DNA of 64,000 nt from Asterias rubens (taxonomy: Eukaryota; Echinodermata; Asteroidea; Forcipulatida; Asteriidae): NCBI RefSeq assembly GCF_902459465.1, contig NC_047066.1, positions 7,815,047 to 7,879,046 of the forward strand. Reading direction: 5' to 3'. Position 1 is the stretch's first letter, and every line of letters starts with the position of its first letter. The position numbers and the translations under genes are program-made. The notes beneath the pieces are model-generated. The model made no database searches and was not told the origin of the DNA. It worked only from the letters and a program-made list of their open reading frames with translations. Positions 36,970 through 48,400 of this stretch are shown piece after piece.

Positions 36970-39900
36970 TCAGTCTCGAAGAATAATTTCCAGTTGTAAA
37001 TCTGGATCATATTTTGGCTCTTTACAATTCTCCCACAATGGGCTGGGAATCTCTAGCAGTCTTTCCACAGGAAATATATGTATTGACGTGTCGTTAAAAA
37101 TGTCATCAAACTGGAGCTTATTCTTGACAGGGAATTCTCTGGTGAAAGGAGTAATCTGAAAAAAAAGGTTCGAAATTTAAGGAAAAAAAAACAACTAAAA
37201 CGAATACTTGAGTAAGTGTTTAATTTTGTCTTTTAAAAGTTCTAAATAAAGATCCAATATATTGGTGTTTTAAAAAGGTTGGCCAAAACATGCATTTTTT
37301 TTTAATTTGAAAATAAACAAATTAAGCCCACTCATGAGAGTGTAACAGAGCTCAGATGCTATGTAAGAAAAAGGATATTTGTTTTTGAACACATTTGGAA
37401 TGCAATCTATGCAAATACAAATTATGTTTGTATAAAGAATTCAAATTAAAAAGAAGAATTAAAAGAATTAGGCAATTTTGAAAGGATACATTATTCAAGA
37501 AGTAGAAATCCTTCAGGAGTCGACTGGGTATTCTAAAATCAGACAAAAATAAACAAACAAGTGTATCATAATTTTGAGGCAAATGGGGGGGGGGGGGGTT
37601 TGGGGCCATAGTGCAGGGACTTTGAAAGGTTAAGAAATTGGGTAATTTATAAGTAATAACTGTTCTTGATGGAAATGTATTTCTAAATCAAAAAGCTTGT
37701 CTATGAAAGTTGACAATAATCAAGCAAAAATGAAAACATTCTTAGTTTTAAAGGGTCTATGTAACTTATGTAAGACAAAAAACACAATGTCCACAGATTT
37801 ACACTAAACTTACACAGTTTGAAGATAATGATAGTAGAAAATGGTTTACGTGCTGAGGTGCTGTAGTTTTCGGGAAATGAGTAAAACAATGTCATGAAAA
37901 TAATTTTCGTCTCATGAGACGAAAATTATTTTAATCATTTACAAACGTATTTTCATGACATTGTTTTACTCGTTATCTTCTCAAAAACTACAGCACCTCA
38001 GTAAGTTATATTTGAAGGGAAGCTTTCCACTATCATTATCTTCAAACCCTGTAAGTTTAATGTAAATCTATGGACATTTTGAAAAAGTACCCAAATCCTT
38101 TAAGAGCATTTTTAAGGTCAGAAGTTTCGAGAGTCACCAAACAAGGGCACAATTGCATCAGAGCTGCTTGAAGCACAACAAGTAGCTAAGCACAAAACAA
38201 TTAAACAATTTAATATATTGTGTTTTCTTTATGAAAAAGATGGTGAGGGTCTCGGCAACAGGTAGTTTTGTCCCAATTTTTTTTTCAAAAATAAGTAAAT
38301 AATTTCACCTTTCTTGAATGTTCTGAAAGCTATTTCCGATGATGACAATACTCGACAATCTTTGCGTACTCCAGTTGGCCCACAGTAAGTTGTTATACAG
38401 AGGTTTCCCGCAGTGAGGCATGTAGAATAGTGTGGTCCCAGAAGCTGCTCTTTTGCACTCCTGAAAAGAAAACAAAAATGACTCATTTTGGTTTTACAGA
38501 TACACATCAATACTCAGTACTTTCCCAAGTTCTGTGAGAACAATAACACTTGGGTGGGATTCGAACACATAACCTTTGTAATTCTAGACCACCAAGATTT
38601 CCCCGGTAGCTAGAGGCAACATCTATTAAATAAAATAATATAAAAAAATACATTAACCCTGGGAATGAGTTACTATTTAAACTTTTTTAGTAGCGAGCCA
38701 GTAGGAACAATAAAACAGTCTTTTTACTGTTCCAAATAATAAACATCAAGGGAAACTGACTAAGTAAGTTTTAAAACGTAAGTATTTTATGAACAATCGC
38801 CCAACATCACAATGCCTTAACTGATTAGGGCAGTGGGCTATCGACACAAATGACAGGGGCACAAAGACACTTACTCCTGGGGCTGAAACGGGGTTACCAC
38901 AAGAAGGATGTATTGAGAACCTCGTTTAACTGATTTGGGCTATCGAACCAAAATGAGCTAATGGGTCAAATCAACTGTCTGCGGCGGCATGTTACCACCT
39001 ACTCCTGGGGCTGAAACAGGGTTACCCCCTTCACAGTCCATTAAGGATGTTGGCCTTGGTATCATACGCTAGAGCCGAATGCACTACCTTCCCAACTTTC
39101 ACGAAGCAATTAAGGTTAAGTTCCTTGGGTCCGGCGAACTAAAACGTTCGGACATGACATGTCACAAAGTGTAGTATCTTGCCTGCCAGAAAGCCATTGG
39201 AATGTGCAAGGTCAAAGGTTACAATGGTCTATACTCTCACCTCATTCTGTTGGATAACGTTGAAACCTAGATTCAACAGGATTTGTTTCTCTTCTTCTGT
39301 AAACCTTGGGTCGTACACATGACAGCAGGCAGTTGTAATCTGTTGGTATTCATACAAAAAGAACATTTTGTTTAAGAAAAAGAGCATTTTGTGTAGGAAA
39401 TACAGACACTCACTCAAACAACTTGAGGAGCGGGGGCGTTTATTAGTCCCGTCTATTATCAAAATACTTTTGGCTCTATAGGTTGAATAACAAACAACAA
39501 TGTGGGGTGGTCAGGTTGGAGTATTGGTATCTTTTCTCGCCTTTCACCTCTAAGACCCCAGTTCGGTTCACACATGGATTGGGTTTTCAGTCCCTGTCTG
39601 ACTTCGTGGGTTTTCCCATGATATAGTTCTCTGAGGTTTTCCTCCAACATCTAAAGCCGACCTTCCTTCCCTGTATTCTCTCCATTGGGTTTTCGGACAG
39701 TACCGTGATTAAGTTTGCTTTTCTGAGAGCCCTTAACTTCACAACCATAATGAAATAAATTGGAATGAAATGTGACATTTGTGAGGCGCTTTAAAGGAAT
39801 CTGTTGCCTTGGATCGGTCGAGTTGGTCTTTGAAAAGCGTTTGTAACCATTTGTTATAGAATGCATATGATAAGAAAGATATTTTAAAGGTAGAATAAAA

Positions 39901-42564
39901 TGATCCACACAAGTATCAATCGAAATTGCGTGGTTTTCCTTTTACCTCGTCGACAGACACGGTCGGCCAGAGTCAAATTTTGGACTCCCATAAATGGCCG
40001 ACGGTGTTAGTTCGCAAAGTAAAAGGAAAACCACGCAATTACGAGGCAAATGTGTGTGGATCATAGTAGTCTACTTTTTAAACATCTTTCTAACCATATG
40101 CATTTTATAACAAACGGTTAGAAATTCTGCAACGACCATGCTGCAACAAACAATCTACAAGGTTCTGTCCTTAAGATGAAGATAATTGAGCTCTACATGA
40201 AAATTTCCATCCCATGCCAACCCAGAATATATTTTTTCTGCTAATTATACCCTTGAGTAAGGGAAAAAAAACATAATGGGGGGGGGAAAAAAATTATATT
40301 TTATCCCATCATACCTTTAAAAATCCACAAATGAGAATCAAAAGAGCCAGCTGGTATCGTGCGATGATACAGTCCGAGAAATTACCCAGACCATAGCACA
40401 CAACCGTTTCCACTGACTGGTTGTCGACCTCAACACTAAATTGACCCTCAACCTTTGTCCCATCAATGACCTCAAAATTGACCTCTTCAGACTTGTTCAA
40501 TCCAAGGTCATCGCGATGCTGAGAGGTACCTGTACACTCCTCCTTGATGTTTTCACTTTTGGAGGAGTCTTTTAAGATTCCAAACCTCTCACCGTGAAGA
40601 ATCAAATTGCAAGTCTTTGAAGCTAAGTCTTCAAGATGAAAGTCTTGGGATTTACTTTTGTGTGAACTTTGCGTTGGATGTTTAGAATCATCATCATAAC
40701 CGTCACTAAGTTTTGAAACCACAGTGTTCCGGCTTTCAGTTGCTTGTATGTCATAGCAATCCTGATCAGAGCTACAGTTTGTTGTGTCAACATCGCGTCT
40801 CAAATTGCTAAGAACCTTTGACAGCAGATCTGAAAAAAAAATAAGATGAAATTAAAACAAAAAACCATGGCTTGAAGTATCCCTTGGCCAATGGCTAGTA
40901 AGTATAGCATTGAGCCAGTGACACCACACAGCTGAACGAGTAAAAGTGTTTTCCCAACTACACATAGCCCCAACCTTTAGATGCCTTCAGGGGAGGAGTT
41001 GCATCAAGCCTAAAAGCCACAGCCCAGTTTTAGTTGCACTGTCTAGTCTTGTCTTCAGCACTTTCAATTCACTTTCAGTTCTCCAAGTTTTGTTTTTATG
41101 ATAGCACTTTTTTGTCTGGTATGCACTCTGGCACCAACAATCGAGCACCCTCAGCTTGACGTCCTCACTTAGGATCCTGTCAAGTTACCATCATAATGTA
41201 AATGTCAACAAAGAGGTATTGTAAAAACCTATCCCTGGTCCAAATAAATTTTGTAGAGCTACGTACAAACCTGTGTTCTAGTTCCTTAACTCAAGCCCTG
41301 TGTTTAAAAATAACGGTGACACACAAAAAGACTGATGTTTTTCAAGTTGTGCCTGTTCTTACTTACCTTTAAAGTCTTCATAAAAGTTGCTGATTGCCAA
41401 ATCATCTCTGTAAAACAAAAGAGTCAACATTAACATTCACAACTTAAAGAAACTGGTAATTAGTAATTGTCAAAGACCAGTCTTCTCACTTGGTGTATCT
41501 CAACATATTCACAAACTAACAAACCTGTGAAAACTTTAACTCAATTGGTTGTCGAAATTGAGATAATAATGGAAGAAAAAACACGAAGTTGTGTGCTTTC
41601 AGATGCTTGATTTCGGGACCTAAAAATCTAATTCTAAATTAGCTCTTTCTCAAAAACTACGTTACTTCAGAGGGAGCCGCTTCTTACAATGTTTTATACC
41701 ATCAACAGCTCTCCATTGCTTGTTACCAAGTAAGTTTTTATGCAACGTATTGTTTGGAGAACCAATAGTGTCTCTTGGAATAATGTAGTTGCGATAACGT
41801 AACCCTCCTCCCGCCGTCAGGAGGAAGGTACGTAACCCTTCCCCCAATGTCGGGAGGAGGGTTACGTTATCGCAACTAGGAATAATGTTGCTTTATGAAA
41901 TAAGGAAGTTATATAAGAAGCTTGAACTGAATATAACGAAACAGGGAAAATTTTCCGTATGTATGGCGCCACCACTTTTTCGCCCGATATGAAAAAATGT
42001 AGTATCAAATTTACGCCAATGAGATATACTTATAACTCTGATGCGATGCGGGTATCCGTTATAATACAATATAATAGGAAAAGTTTCCGTATGGCGCCAC
42101 CACTTTTTCATTCGATATAAAATAATATAGGAACTTATTTACCTGATTGATATATCCCTTTTTGTAAAAATGAGCAAAAAAGTGGTGGCGCCATACGGAA
42201 AGTTATCCATATAATATATCCAGATCCAGATATCCCTTTTTGTAAATACCAGTTTTACTGTTATACTATTTTTAATACACGGCACATTTATGACATTGAC
42301 ATTCATTCAATTTTTTATTATTCACGAACACATGACTTGTCTTTTGTATTTAATTAAATACAATTGAGGCTTCTTATCTCACTTTACGTGTAATATTTTC
42401 TTCCGGAGGGCCGCAACATCTACATCTTTTAATTCCTTTGATGAATCAGGTCCACTTTCAGCCCGCCTTTCTTCTTTCAAATTTCTGCCATTACTTGAGA
42501 AAGTTCGCCCTTTACTTCTCTTTTTTCTCTGCACAAGAGTAAAGTCGTCTGCTCTCGCGGCCAT
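36970..42564 (-). CDS. SRRD: SRR1-like domain-containing protein, 7 exons
   Basis: Exons in reading order (minus strand): 42564-42383, 41407-41367, 40829-40315, 39339-39241, 38460-38309, 37532-37490, 37155-36970; phases 2,1,0,0,2,0 all close, giving 405 residues. The SRR1 domain occupies about residues 215-400. It shows [18 protein letters not shown], then [16 protein letters not shown], then [20 protein letters not shown], then [13 protein letters not shown], and ends with [18 protein letters not shown]; each block has a close counterpart in human SRRD. The N-terminal 60 residues are basic (QRKKRSKGR) and the middle (about 75-210, exon 3) is acidic, Ser/Asp-rich and probably disordered. SRR1 proteins are linked to circadian or heme-related regulation in other organisms; the biochemical role is unsettled. 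Exon 6 uses a GTATCC donor, but the resulting spacing of 37 residues equals the human spacing. The ATG at 42564 begins MAARADDF, a plausible family start. Confidence 0.94.
37748..38103. mobile_element. Family B TTAA MITE (SRRD intron 5)
   Basis: TTAA-AGGGTCTATGTAACTT at left, centre TCGTCTCATGAGACGA, right end CAAATCC-TTAA. Confidence 0.9.
38505..38615 (-). mobile_element. tRNA-derived SINE fragment (SRRD intron 4)
   Basis: ACTTGGGTGGGATTCGAACA (reversed B box) and TTCTAGACCACCAAGATTTC (reversed A-box region), with ACTTTCCCAAGTTCTGTGAG shared with the copies near 36470. Confidence 0.65.
39838..40125. mobile_element. Long palindromic element, arms above 100 bp (SRRD intron 3)
   Basis: TTGTAACCATTTGTTATAGA at left and TTTATAACAAACGGTTAG at right; the inner arms share ATTGCGTGGTTTTCCTTTTAC and its complement around GGCCGACGGTG. 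A strong hairpin if transcribed. Confidence 0.8.
41446..41778. mobile_element. Family A MITE, reverse orientation (SRRD intron 1)
   Basis: TAATTGTCAAAGACCAGTCT at left, AGGGAGCCGCTTCTTACAAT inside, CCAATAGTGTCTCTTGG at right. Confidence 0.8.
41786..41879. repeat. Family H hairpin repeat
   Basis: TAGTTGCGATAACGTAACCC at left and GGGTTACGTTATCGCAACTA at right; the inner parts hold a duplicated CCTCCCGCCGTCAGGAGG-type motif. Confidence 0.85.
41945..42040. mobile_element. One-sided family I (Mutator-like) fragment
   Basis: AATTTTCCGTATG then TATGGCGCCACCACTTTTTC of family I; no matching right end before the next copy. Confidence 0.65.
42077..42208. mobile_element. Family I Mutator-like MITE, complete (SRRD intron 1)
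   Basis: GGAAAAGTTTCCGTATGGCG at left and CGCCATACGGAAAGTTATCC at right, flanked by ATATAATA on both sides (8-9 bp duplication). Confidence 0.8.
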
Positions 42565-43398
42565 TATTTACTTTTTTGCCCTGTGTGACCTACGACCTGG
42601 ACTCGTCTGAAAAGACAAAGCGGGGAATCGTAAAGTTTGCTTTGAAATAAAAATCTTCAAGTAATCTTCAAGTATCATTGTATTTTGAAATAAATTCGAC
42701 AATAGAAAATGTTATGTTAATTTGTTATCAATAGCCCTAGTTTTGTCTGTTCTCTATTTGCTGTTGTACGAATTGAAATAAAAAATAACTAAAGTAACGA
42801 ACACGAGAACACCCCTCCAACTGTTTTTAGTGTAAGCTCTTTCAACATAACCGATATCTGCCGGGTGGTGGCGCCTTAATTTTTTGTCACACTTTTCGTG
42901 GATTGAAGGTTTAGCAGATTGTCGTCCTGTCAAAAAAAGTTTTCAACTATCAGGTGAGATGCAAATTTCAATAGCTGTAGTGTAGGACTAGCAATAATAG
43001 TATAGCCTTAGAATGCTGTCTGTATAAGTGGTATTTGGGACATTTTAGGGCGTGATAATGTGTGACTTTGGGTTCGATTAGAGTTTAGACCCAGGCATAG
43101 TAACTCAAAATTTGTCAGTATCGCTCGTACCATGCTCTTATTATACGAAGGGCGTAAAGGCCAAAGCTGCGGGGCTTCAGTTGCTCTTTGATATCTGGCA
43201 TGATGCCAGATTTTGTTTACTCTGTCCTTACTCTATGGTCTGACCCATATTGACATAACTCTATAAAATATGTCTGAACTATGATTTATCATATGATGAT
43301 AGAGTTGATAAACAGGGGTGTGTTTACACAATTCAATAACTGTTTCGGTTGAGCTTGGCATAATAATAATGCATTGTTGGTTTGGTTGATCACACTTG

Positions 43399-44287
43399 GA
43401 TAACTTTTTGTATTAGTATCACGCCACCACTTTTTCACTAATTTCTATAAAAGTATAAAAGAAGGGTTGTTCTAAAACCCCCTCGACCCCCACGACCCAC
43501 GACCCCCTCGACCATAGACTTTTGTGCGATATTTTTTTTCTGTACACCGAAATTGCCACAGTTCACAACCTCAGCCAAACATGCCTCGCGCATCACAACA
43601 ACACAGCGTACGAGACACGTAGTATGCACGAAGCAAACTTTGTGGGCCTGTGGCAATTACGATGTACAGATAAAAAACCGCGGCATTTCCGCGTGTATCT
43701 CTTGGCCGATCCGAGATTATTATCCCAACTGGAAACCTGCATGTACTGCCCGAATACAATTACGGCCAACTCATTACGTGATGATCAGGCAGACCCATTT
43801 GCGGCCGATCGCTCCCGTCCTGTGTACTATTCCTCAATGGTACTACTAGTTGCTCTAAGCGGAGCTCAAGGTTGTAGACCTGACCGACCAAATGGCCACA
43901 CGGACGTGTTTGGGGTCCCCAGTCGGTGTGCACTTGTCGTGCGGAAGCGGAGAGTAAATACTCCCAATTCTGTGTGGCTGATGCAGATAAATACCGCAGT
44001 CTCAGACTTGAAGTCAAGCCTAGTCGTGGAAGGAATTTGCGTCGCGGATCACACACTGTGAACTCTAAATCGGGAACTTAATTCTTACTCGGTCGTAAAG
44101 TGACATTTTTTAAATTCGGAATTGGGACATTCTTTGAACACGGGGCGGACGCGGAGGGGTCGTGGGTCGTGGGGGTCGAGGGGGTTTTAGAACAACCCAT
44201 AAAAGAAGGATATCTCATTGACGTAAATTGTAAACTTTATTATTTGATATCGAATGAAAAAGTGGTGCCGTGATACGCAAACTTTTC
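43399..44287. mobile_element. Family I Mutator-like MITE interrupted by another element
   Basis: Left end GATAACTTTTTGTATTAGTA then CGCCACCACTTTTTCA; right end TGAAAAAGTGGTGCCG then GCAAACTTTTC. The flanks are TGATCACACTTG and TGATCACTTG. Without the insert the element is about 145 bp, close to the 127-bp copy at 18995. Confidence 0.8.
43464..44198. mobile_element. 735-bp element with 43-bp perfect inverted ends and 9-bp target duplication
   Basis: Both ends start GGGTTGTTCTAAAACCCCCT and stay identical for 43 bases, rich in CGACC units. The 9-bp direct repeat ATAAAAGAA flanks it exactly (43455-43463 and 44199-44207), as in Mutator-like elements. A 179-codon open frame (43522-44061) fills most of the interior, but I see no transposase motif and other frames are also open, so coding is doubtful. 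It is inserted inside the family I MITE. Confidence 0.92.
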
Positions 44288-44908
44288 TGATCACTTGGCC
44301 ATCCATTGACCGAATTGGGAACGATCGTGAAATACACCCCTAAACGGTCAGGCTACGGAAATAGATCCATGGTCAGGCCAAGGGCAAGGCATAATTACAC
44401 GTTGGCATACCATGCCAATATTTATATAGCATGCATACAAATGCCATATGTCATAGGTTTTGCAAACAAAGCAAATCCAAAAATATTTTTAACATTTTAT
44501 GTGCGTACTTGCTACATTGAAGAATGGGAATTTTTTTAGAATTTTCAAGACTGGTGTCTCCACACTGTTGTATGTGATCCTTATATAAATAAATAAAATA
44601 GCAAATCTGTCAAAATCGTGAGTTCAGTCAGTCAGCAAAGTCACAAAAAATAGTGAAAAAGAACGAAAGAAAAGGATAATGTTATATTCTCACTGATGTA
44701 CCTGTACTACCGTAGGCCTACTTGTTGAAGAACACTAAAAGTTGGACCATTCCTCCTTGGTTGAACTAACAAGATCCAAACTCTTTTCTCCAACCGTAGT
44801 ATATTTCAGAAATTTTCAAGGGAAGAATTCCTCTGTGACTGCCTTTAAGTTATCTGTACAAATATGTTATTGTTTAATTTCTATCTCGCCAATTTTGTGC
44901 ACACCCTT

Positions 44909-45306
44909 TTTTTAGAGGCACTGGACACCTTTGGTAATTGTCAAAGACCAGTGTGGTCACTTGGCGCTATCCCAACATACATGTAAATGCATAAAATAAC
45001 AAACCTATATGAACATTTGAACTCAACTGGTCATCACATTTGCAAGAGAATAATGAAAGAAAAAACACTTAATAGCATTACTTTGTGTGCTTTCAGATGC
45101 ATAGGCCCAACAAAAAGTAACAGCTGAAGTCTTGTATTATTATTCATGTGAGCTCTCTCAAAAACTATAACTTAAGGGGGCGCCGTTTCTTGCAATGTTT
45201 TATACTATAACAGCTCTCCAAACAGCTCTCCATTGCTCGTTACCGAAGTAAGATAATAATGCTAACAATTATGTTGAGTTATTTCCCGTAGTGTCCAGCG
45301 CTGTAA
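44909..45306. mobile_element. Diverged family A MITE
   Basis: GGCACTGGACACCTTTGGTA at left, TTGTCAAAGACCAG inside, GTGTCCAGCGCTGTAAA at right. Confidence 0.75.
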
Positions 45307-45463
45307 ATAATAACAAGCAGGACTTTGGCTAGAGGGGGTTGCATATAGTATTCTGATGCAATTGCTGTACATGTAAGTGTGTAAGCCAAAGGTATTGTTT
45401 TATTCTTGAAAATAATCATGAGAATGTTTTGCAAACTGTTTTAGCTTGCTGTAATCTGTCAAT

Positions 45464-48400
45464 ATGCCTTTGCTCGAGATCCGTACAAATGTCACGAAGC
45501 AGAACATCCCTGGAGACTTTCTTCAAACTGCATCCAAGACCTTCCAGGAGACTATTGATAAACCAATGCAGGTTTGTGGGAAAAAAAACATGAATATTGA
45601 CCTTTTACAAATCCCATCAAGGATGCTCAGACTATTTTCAACCACCTGCTTGATTGTTTTCCGTTTCAACAAGGTGTATTGTAATTATTTTTTTTTAGTG
45701 AAAATATCTTAAGGTCGGGGCATTTGAAATAAAAATATTTTGTTGATTTTGAAAAAATGTTTTCTGATTGATTGTCATCTTTGTCCCTTTGTTTCAAGAT
45801 TCAAAGATTCAAATTTACTTTGTAGTTCCCAAAACAGGAAATTCACTTCTGCCTTTACAACATTAAGTTAGGAATACATAAGAAATAACAAAACACAGTA
45901 AAAGGAGCCATTTCAATACATAAATACATCAACTATCTACCAATTAATGTGAAAGGAACCTAAAAGTTTAACCTAAAAGTTTAACAAGTTTGTCCCAAAA
46001 TACCTTTGGGAATGAAAAAAACAGCCCATGTTGGTCACTGTGATATTATTGCATGGATGAATTATCTTTCCAACTGTTCATTACAATTCGAGAGAGCTGA
46101 GGGTGCAAAAAGCGTTGGCATACCGCACAGTGTTAATCCTGTATAAACTCTGTTTGCCAGGGTAGTAGTTTTGGTACCTGAGTGATACATGGATGAATTA
46201 TCTTTCCAACTGTTCATTACAATTCGAGAGAGCTGAGGGTGCAAAAAGCGTTGGCATACCGCACAGTGTTAATCCTGTATTAACTCTGTTTGCCAGGGTA
46301 GTAGTTTTGGTACCTGAGTGATACATGGATGAATTATCTTTCCAACTGTTCATTACAATTCGAGAGAGCTGAGGGTGCAAAAAGCGTTGGCATACCGCAC
46401 AGTGTTAATCCTGTATTAACTCTGTTTGCCAGGGTAGTAGTTTTGGTACCTGAGTGATACATGGATGAATTATCTTTCCAACTGTTCATTACAATTCGAG
46501 AGAGCTGAGGGTGCAAAAAGCGTTGGCATACCGCACAGTGTTAATCCTGTATTAACTCTGTTTGCCAGGGTAGTAGTTTTGGTACCTGAGTGATACATGG
46601 ATGAATTATCTTTCCAACTGTTCATTACAATTCGAGAGAGCTGAGGGTGCAAAAAGCGTTGGCATACCGCACAGTGTTAATCCTGTATTAACTCTGTTTG
46701 CCAGGGTAGTAGTTTTGGTACCTGAGTGATTCTTGAATACACCAATACTCTTACTCAAAGTCCATACTTGACTGGAAAATAATCTGGACACGAAATCTTA
46801 CTCGGGTAAAAAAAAAAAACTTTCCTTGCAACTTTTCTCATGGAAAATAACGCCCTGGAAAATGTTAAATACATTTTGTCTACGAGAAGCCTTTTCAGAT
46901 ATAAAAAATAATTAACCACATGATGCCAACTGGAAATCAGGTTTTTTTTTAACACACTGGTTTAGCCTTTGAGCAGCGGACAACATCGCCAGACTATTAA
47001 ATTTGGTTTGCTTTTTAAACACACCACAACAGTGTTTTGTCTCAGTGAGACAACAATTATTTTTAGCATGTACACCGCGACTCTCCTGGAAAAAATTGCT
47101 CTGTGATTTTCCCTTTTTCCCTCAAAAACTTGCTGACTATTGAGGTTAAAACTTGTGCAGGTAAATGGCCAAGCGGATAAGAGTACAGAACTCAAGCTGT
47201 TATGATTCTGTTCAGTATAGTATGGGTTTGAATCGCGGTCGTGACACTTGTGTCCCTGAGCAAGACACTTAACCATGATTGCTTCTCTCCACCCAGGGGT
47301 AGATGGGTACCTGTGAGGGCAGAGATGGTTCTTGAGATTGATTTTGTTTATAGTATACTCCCTAGGGAGCTGAGATGGTTTAAGGAATGAAATAAATGGC
47401 CCAGTAACTAGGGGTAATAATGTTGGAAGCGCTATATAAAAACTGGTTATTATTGTTGTTATTATTTACCACATGGCCAAAACCCTGCTGGTTTTATACT
47501 GTCATTTGAGACAATGTCACCATTCTGAAATTTCCTTGGTACAAATGACTAATTATTATGTAAATTCTCCCCACAAGTACATTGCAGTGATTGTGAGACC
47601 AGACGAAATGATGTCATTTGGAGGAAGTACAGAACCATGTGCAATGGTTGATTTCATAAGCGCTGGCAAGATCGGGGGAGAAGAAAATAAGAATTACTCA
47701 AAGGCGATCGCAGCACTCATGGAGAAACTTGGCGTGCCATCTGACAGGTATGTGAATAAGGGTTTCAACGAGACATTAAAAGCTCAAAGATCGAAGGGAG
47801 GGGTTGATCGTAGACTTGATTGAGTGAACCTAGGCCTTGGTTGACCTAGGTGCCCGGTTGCAAGATGACTGATTCTTTGTAACTGTATAGTCTGTTAGGA
47901 TATTTTCATTTTAAAGGCACCATACACTATCGGTAATTACTCAAAAAAGTTGTTAGCTTTAATACTTACTTGGTAACGAGCAATGGAGAGCTGATGATAG
48001 TAAAAACAATGTGAGAAATGGCCCACTCTGAAGTAACATAGTTTTTGAGAAAGAGGTATTTTCTCACTCAAATATTAAAAGGCTTCAGGCCTTTTATTAG
48101 GCATCTGAAAGGGGTGTTTTTCTTTCATTATCCTCTTGCAATTTCAATGAACAACGGTCTAAATTTGCACAGATTAGCTATTTTATTCATGGTTGGGATG
48201 CTCTAATTAGTGAGAATACTGGTCTTTGATAATTACCCAAGGTGTACAGTGCCTTTAAACTGATCCAAATCTTCTTACTGCATGTCATATACTGCCCTAT
48301 TGTTTCTTTTTTTCTGTACTATTCTTATTTCTGTTTTGAAGTGGAAATTCATTCAACTTTCTATCGGCAGTCTTTGCTATCCATAACTGAATGAATCAAG

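Larger units (their letters stand above)
42565..45463. other. Head-to-head intergenic region, SRRD and MIF-like
   Basis: 2.9 kb. The SRRD promoter should lie just above 42565. Most of the remainder is the nested transposon pair (43399-44287) and a family A copy (44909). No additional exon recognised. Confidence 0.5.

Noticed and set aside
46062-46791. Series of identical 60-codon minus-strand frames
   Set aside because: They arise from the 136-bp tandem unit; a frame repeated with the period of the repeat is not evidence of coding.
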